Assembly (NCBI GenBank): GCA_017449215.1
Contig: JAFSJY010000009.1
Span: 1-45,186 of the forward strand
Direction: 5' to 3'
Length of the DNA stretch: 45,186 bases
DNA from: Acholeplasmatales bacterium
Lineage (GTDB): Bacteria; Bacillota_I; Bacilli_A; Acholeplasmatales; Anaeroplasmataceae
Positions within the stretch are counted from its first letter, which is position 1. The number at the start of each line of letters is the position of its first letter. This document shows positions 43,558-45,186 of this stretch, one piece after another. The position numbers and the translations under genes were made by a program. The notes below the pieces were generated by a model. That model was not told the origin of the DNA, made no database searches, and was given only the letters and a program-made list of their open reading frames with translations.

Positions 43558-43840
43558 ATTAGAGGAAGCAAGACAAATCATTAATCAGGTTGATGAGAAG
43601 ATGATTGAATTATTTATTCAAAGAATGACTGCGGTTAAGCAGGTAGCACAATATAAGCTTGAAAATAAATTGCCAGTTTTAGACTCAAGTCGTGAGGGTG
43701 AAATTAAAGTGAAGAATTTAAAGATTTTAAATAATGCTGAATTAGAAAAGTTTTATTTAGAATTTTTTGATGGTGTATTAAGATCTTCTAAGGATTATCA
43801 ATATGATCTTATTGAAGATTATCAAAAGAAAAATCTATAG
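43550..43840 (+). CDS. Chorismate mutase (AroQ type)
   Basis: A 96-aa all-helical enzyme rearranging chorismate to prephenate, the substrate of TyrA. The pattern EARQIINQVDEKMIELFIQRM is the first long helix with the substrate-binding acidic/basic residues, followed by VAQYKLENKLPVLDSSREGEI, matching the CM_2 domain; the distal helix ends FFDGVLRSSKDYQ. The length is that of a stand-alone monofunctional AroQ. It begins inside the 3' end of aroA with AGGAGG just upstream, and ends 15 bases before aroC. Confidence 0.93.
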   Translation: MNKLEEARQIINQVDEKMIELFIQRMTAVKQVAQYKLENKLPVLDSSREGEIKVKNLKILNNAELEKFYLEFFDGVLRSSKDYQYDLIEDYQKKNL

Positions 43841-43855
43841 TCTAGGAGGTCTTTT

Positions 43856-44851
43856 ATGAATCATATCGGACGTATATTTCAAGTAAATATTTTTGGTGAA
43901 TCTCATGGTGGAGGAGTAGGTGTAGTACTAGATGGTGTTAAGCCTGGTATTATGCTTTCTGAAATAGATTTTTCAAATGATTTAGGAAGAAGAAAATCTG
44001 GAGGTCTTGGTACTACACCAAGAATTGAAGAGGATGAGGTAATAATCGATAGTGGCGTATTTAATGGATATACTACAGGTGCGCCTATTTGCTTAAGATT
44101 TTTAAATAAGAATACTAGAAGTAAGGATTATTCTAACTTAGTTAAGCATCCTCGTCCATCTCATTCTGACTGGGTGGCTAAGGAAAAATATGATGCCTTC
44201 AATGATTATAGAGGTGGAGGACATTTCTCTGGTAGATTAACACTTGGTGTTGTTTCTGCTGGTGTTGTTGCTAAAAAGATATTAGGAAATGTTAAATTTG
44301 AAACTAAATTAATTAATTTAGGTGGTGAAACAGACCCTAAGAAATTCCATGATTTATTAAAGAAGGTAACTGAGGAAAAGGATTCAGTTGGTGGTATTGT
44401 ATCAATTAAGATTAACAATGTACCTGTTGGTCTTGGTGAGCCTTATTTTGATTCACTAGAATCAACTATTTCGCATTTATTATTCTCTATTGGTGGAGTA
44501 AAGGGTGTTGAATTTGGTAGAGGCTTTGATGGAGTTGCTATGAAGGGCTCTGAATTCAATGACTGTATTGTGAATGCTAATGGTAAGACAATTACTAATA
44601 ATAATGGTGGTATTAATGGTGGTATTTCAAATGGTAATGAAATATTCCTAAGAGTATTTGTTAAGCCTACACCATCTATTGGAGTTGAACAAGAAACTTA
44701 TGATTTTGAAAAGGGTGAGGTTTCAACATTAGTTGTTGAAGGTCGTCACGATGCCGCTATCATTTTAAGAGCTATGGTAGTACTTGAAAGCTGCTGTGCT
44801 ATAGCACTTGCAGATGCTAAACTTATTAATGAGGCATTAAAGAATAATTAA
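43856..44851 (+). CDS. aroC: Chorismate synthase
   Basis: A 331-aa FMN-dependent enzyme eliminating phosphate from EPSP to yield chorismate. Family signatures: FGESHGGGVGVVLDGV (residues 13-28), RRKSGG, HPRPSHSDWVAKEKYDAFND near residue 98, YRGGGHFSGR, and VEGRHDAAI near the C-terminus with the flavin-contacting His and Arg. It is short compared with the usual 350-390 residues, but all motifs are intact and the end is a natural stop before a terminator. AGGAGG lies before the ATG. Last gene of the operon; aroD, aroE, aroK and a DAHP synthase are not in the window. Confidence 0.97.
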   Translation: MNHIGRIFQVNIFGESHGGGVGVVLDGVKPGIMLSEIDFSNDLGRRKSGGLGTTPRIEEDEVIIDSGVFNGYTTGAPICLRFLNKNTRSKDYSNLVKHPRPSHSDWVAKEKYDAFNDYRGGGHFSGRLTLGVVSAGVVAKKILGNVKFETKLINLGGETDPKKFHDLLKKVTEEKDSVGGIVSIKINNVPVGLGEPYFDSLESTISHLLFSIGGVKGVEFGRGFDGVAMKGSEFNDCIVNANGKTITNNNGGINGGISNGNEIFLRVFVKPTPSIGVEQETYDFEKGEVSTLVVEGRHDAAIILRAMVVLESCCAIALADAKLINEALKNN

Positions 44852-44857
44852 TAATTA

Positions 44858-44885
44858 AAAAAGCCCGGCTGGGCTTTTTGTTTTT
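44858..44885. terminator. Bidirectional terminator at the end of the aromatic operon
   Basis: A 9-bp stem AAAAAGCCC/GGGCTTTTT with loop GGCT, then GTTTTT. The minus-strand flank is also T-rich, so it can serve the convergent esterase gene. Confidence 0.9.
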
Positions 44886-45186
44886 AATATGAGATGAATA
44901 TATCCTCGTTATATATAAAATTAATAAATTCAAATAAATGATTACCCCATGTTTCTTCATCATGGATACCATTTAAATCAATTGATAATCTTACTCTATT
45001 GTTCTTTTTCTTAAAAAAATCATATAATTCTCTAGCAGAATTCATATATAAATTTTTATCATATGAATCATCACTTGATTCGTTTTTTCCAACATAAATG
45101 AATACATCTTTGCTTTCATCGTGATGCTTATTTAAGAATTTATATAATTCATCCTTAAATAGGAATGTCGCTGTTGAAAATGCAGC
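44884..45186 (-). CDS. Esterase-like alpha/beta hydrolase (C-terminal part)
   Basis: The minus strand reads from the right edge without interruption for 100 codons to TAA. The fragment contains SARELYDFFKKKNNRVRLSI followed by NGIHDEETWGNHLFEFINFI, resembling the end of the putative esterase family (Fes/COG2819-like), where the His of the HxxxxW segment completes the catalytic triad. The N-terminal part with the nucleophile Ser lies outside the window. The gene converges on aroC, with a shared terminator between them. Confidence 0.75.
   Translation of the reverse strand, partial: AAFSTATFLFKDELYKFLNKHHDESKDVFIYVGKNESSDDSYDKNLYMNSARELYDFFKKKNNRVRLSIDLNGIHDEETWGNHLFEFINFIYNEDIFISY

Noticed and set aside
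43856-44851. aroC truncated by a frameshift
   Set aside because: The protein is short but all signature motifs through VEGRHDAAI are present and the stop is followed by a terminator.
1-45186. TGA already read as tryptophan (code 4)
   Set aside because: All genes are intact without in-frame TGA and Trp positions inspected are TGG; only the absence of TGA stops is seen.
1-45186. CRISPR arrays, tRNA or rRNA genes
   Set aside because: No regularly spaced repeats of CRISPR length and no cloverleaf or rRNA-like segments were noticed in the intergenic regions.

Overview
The window looks like chromosome from an AT-rich (roughly 30% GC by eye), low-GC Gram-positive bacterium of the Bacillota/Mollicutes-like kind, possibly an uncultured gut lineage. 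Support for this: strong AGGAGG-type ribosome binding sites, TTGACA/TATAAT promoters with 17-base spacers, short hairpin-plus-T-run terminators, lipoproteins with a lipobox Cys, a BmpA/NupOPQ-type nucleoside importer, DegV proteins and heterodimeric ABC exporters. All 38 stop codons I could read are TAA (29) or TAG (9); none is TGA, yet Trp is written TGG and no gene needs TGA as a sense codon. I see no phage, transposon, CRISPR, rRNA or tRNA. No gene-free stretch exceeds 300 bases; the longest (7484-7776, 293 bases) holds a riboswitch.

Layout. 1-6360: tail of an upstream gene, then a giant single-membrane-segment surface protein (1692 aa, internally repeated) co-transcribed with an MscS channel whose N-terminus resembles a prepilin signal. 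6353-7483 (-): membrane diguanylate cyclase. 7579-10654 (+): Ca2+/cation exchanger under an apparent Mn2+ (yybP-ykoY) riboswitch, then an MFS transporter overlapping a Nudix hydrolase. 10686-16938 (-): nucleoside ABC importer (lipoprotein, double ATPase, two permeases) and a separately terminated xanthine phosphoribosyltransferase gene; together a purine uptake and salvage block. 17117-20749: small lipoprotein, DegV, flavin-reductase-like protein, ilvE (-), small membrane protein.

20879-26390: the most unusual unit, a 1500-aa DUF4011/superfamily-1 helicase with a degenerate Vsr-like nuclease domain, followed within 16 bases by a divergent FtsZ/tubulin-like GTPase. 26434-29716: TetR regulator divergent from a Gfo/Idh/MocA dehydrogenase, SDR, flavodoxin-like and small-protein operon, with a perfect 9-bp inverted repeat between them. 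29796-32266: GNAT-like protein and a membrane EAL phosphodiesterase that would oppose the cyclase. 32337-35798: a trigger-factor relative without ribosome-binding domain, and a pfkA-pyk glycolysis operon. 35956-40362: heterodimeric ABC exporter (complementary degenerate and canonical ATP sites) and a divergent DegV-like protein. 40443-44851: tightly packed aromatic amino acid operon tyrA-aroB-aroA-chorismate mutase-aroC. 44884-end (-): C-terminal part of an esterase-like hydrolase.

Functional assignments rest on motifs read by eye. No database search was run.
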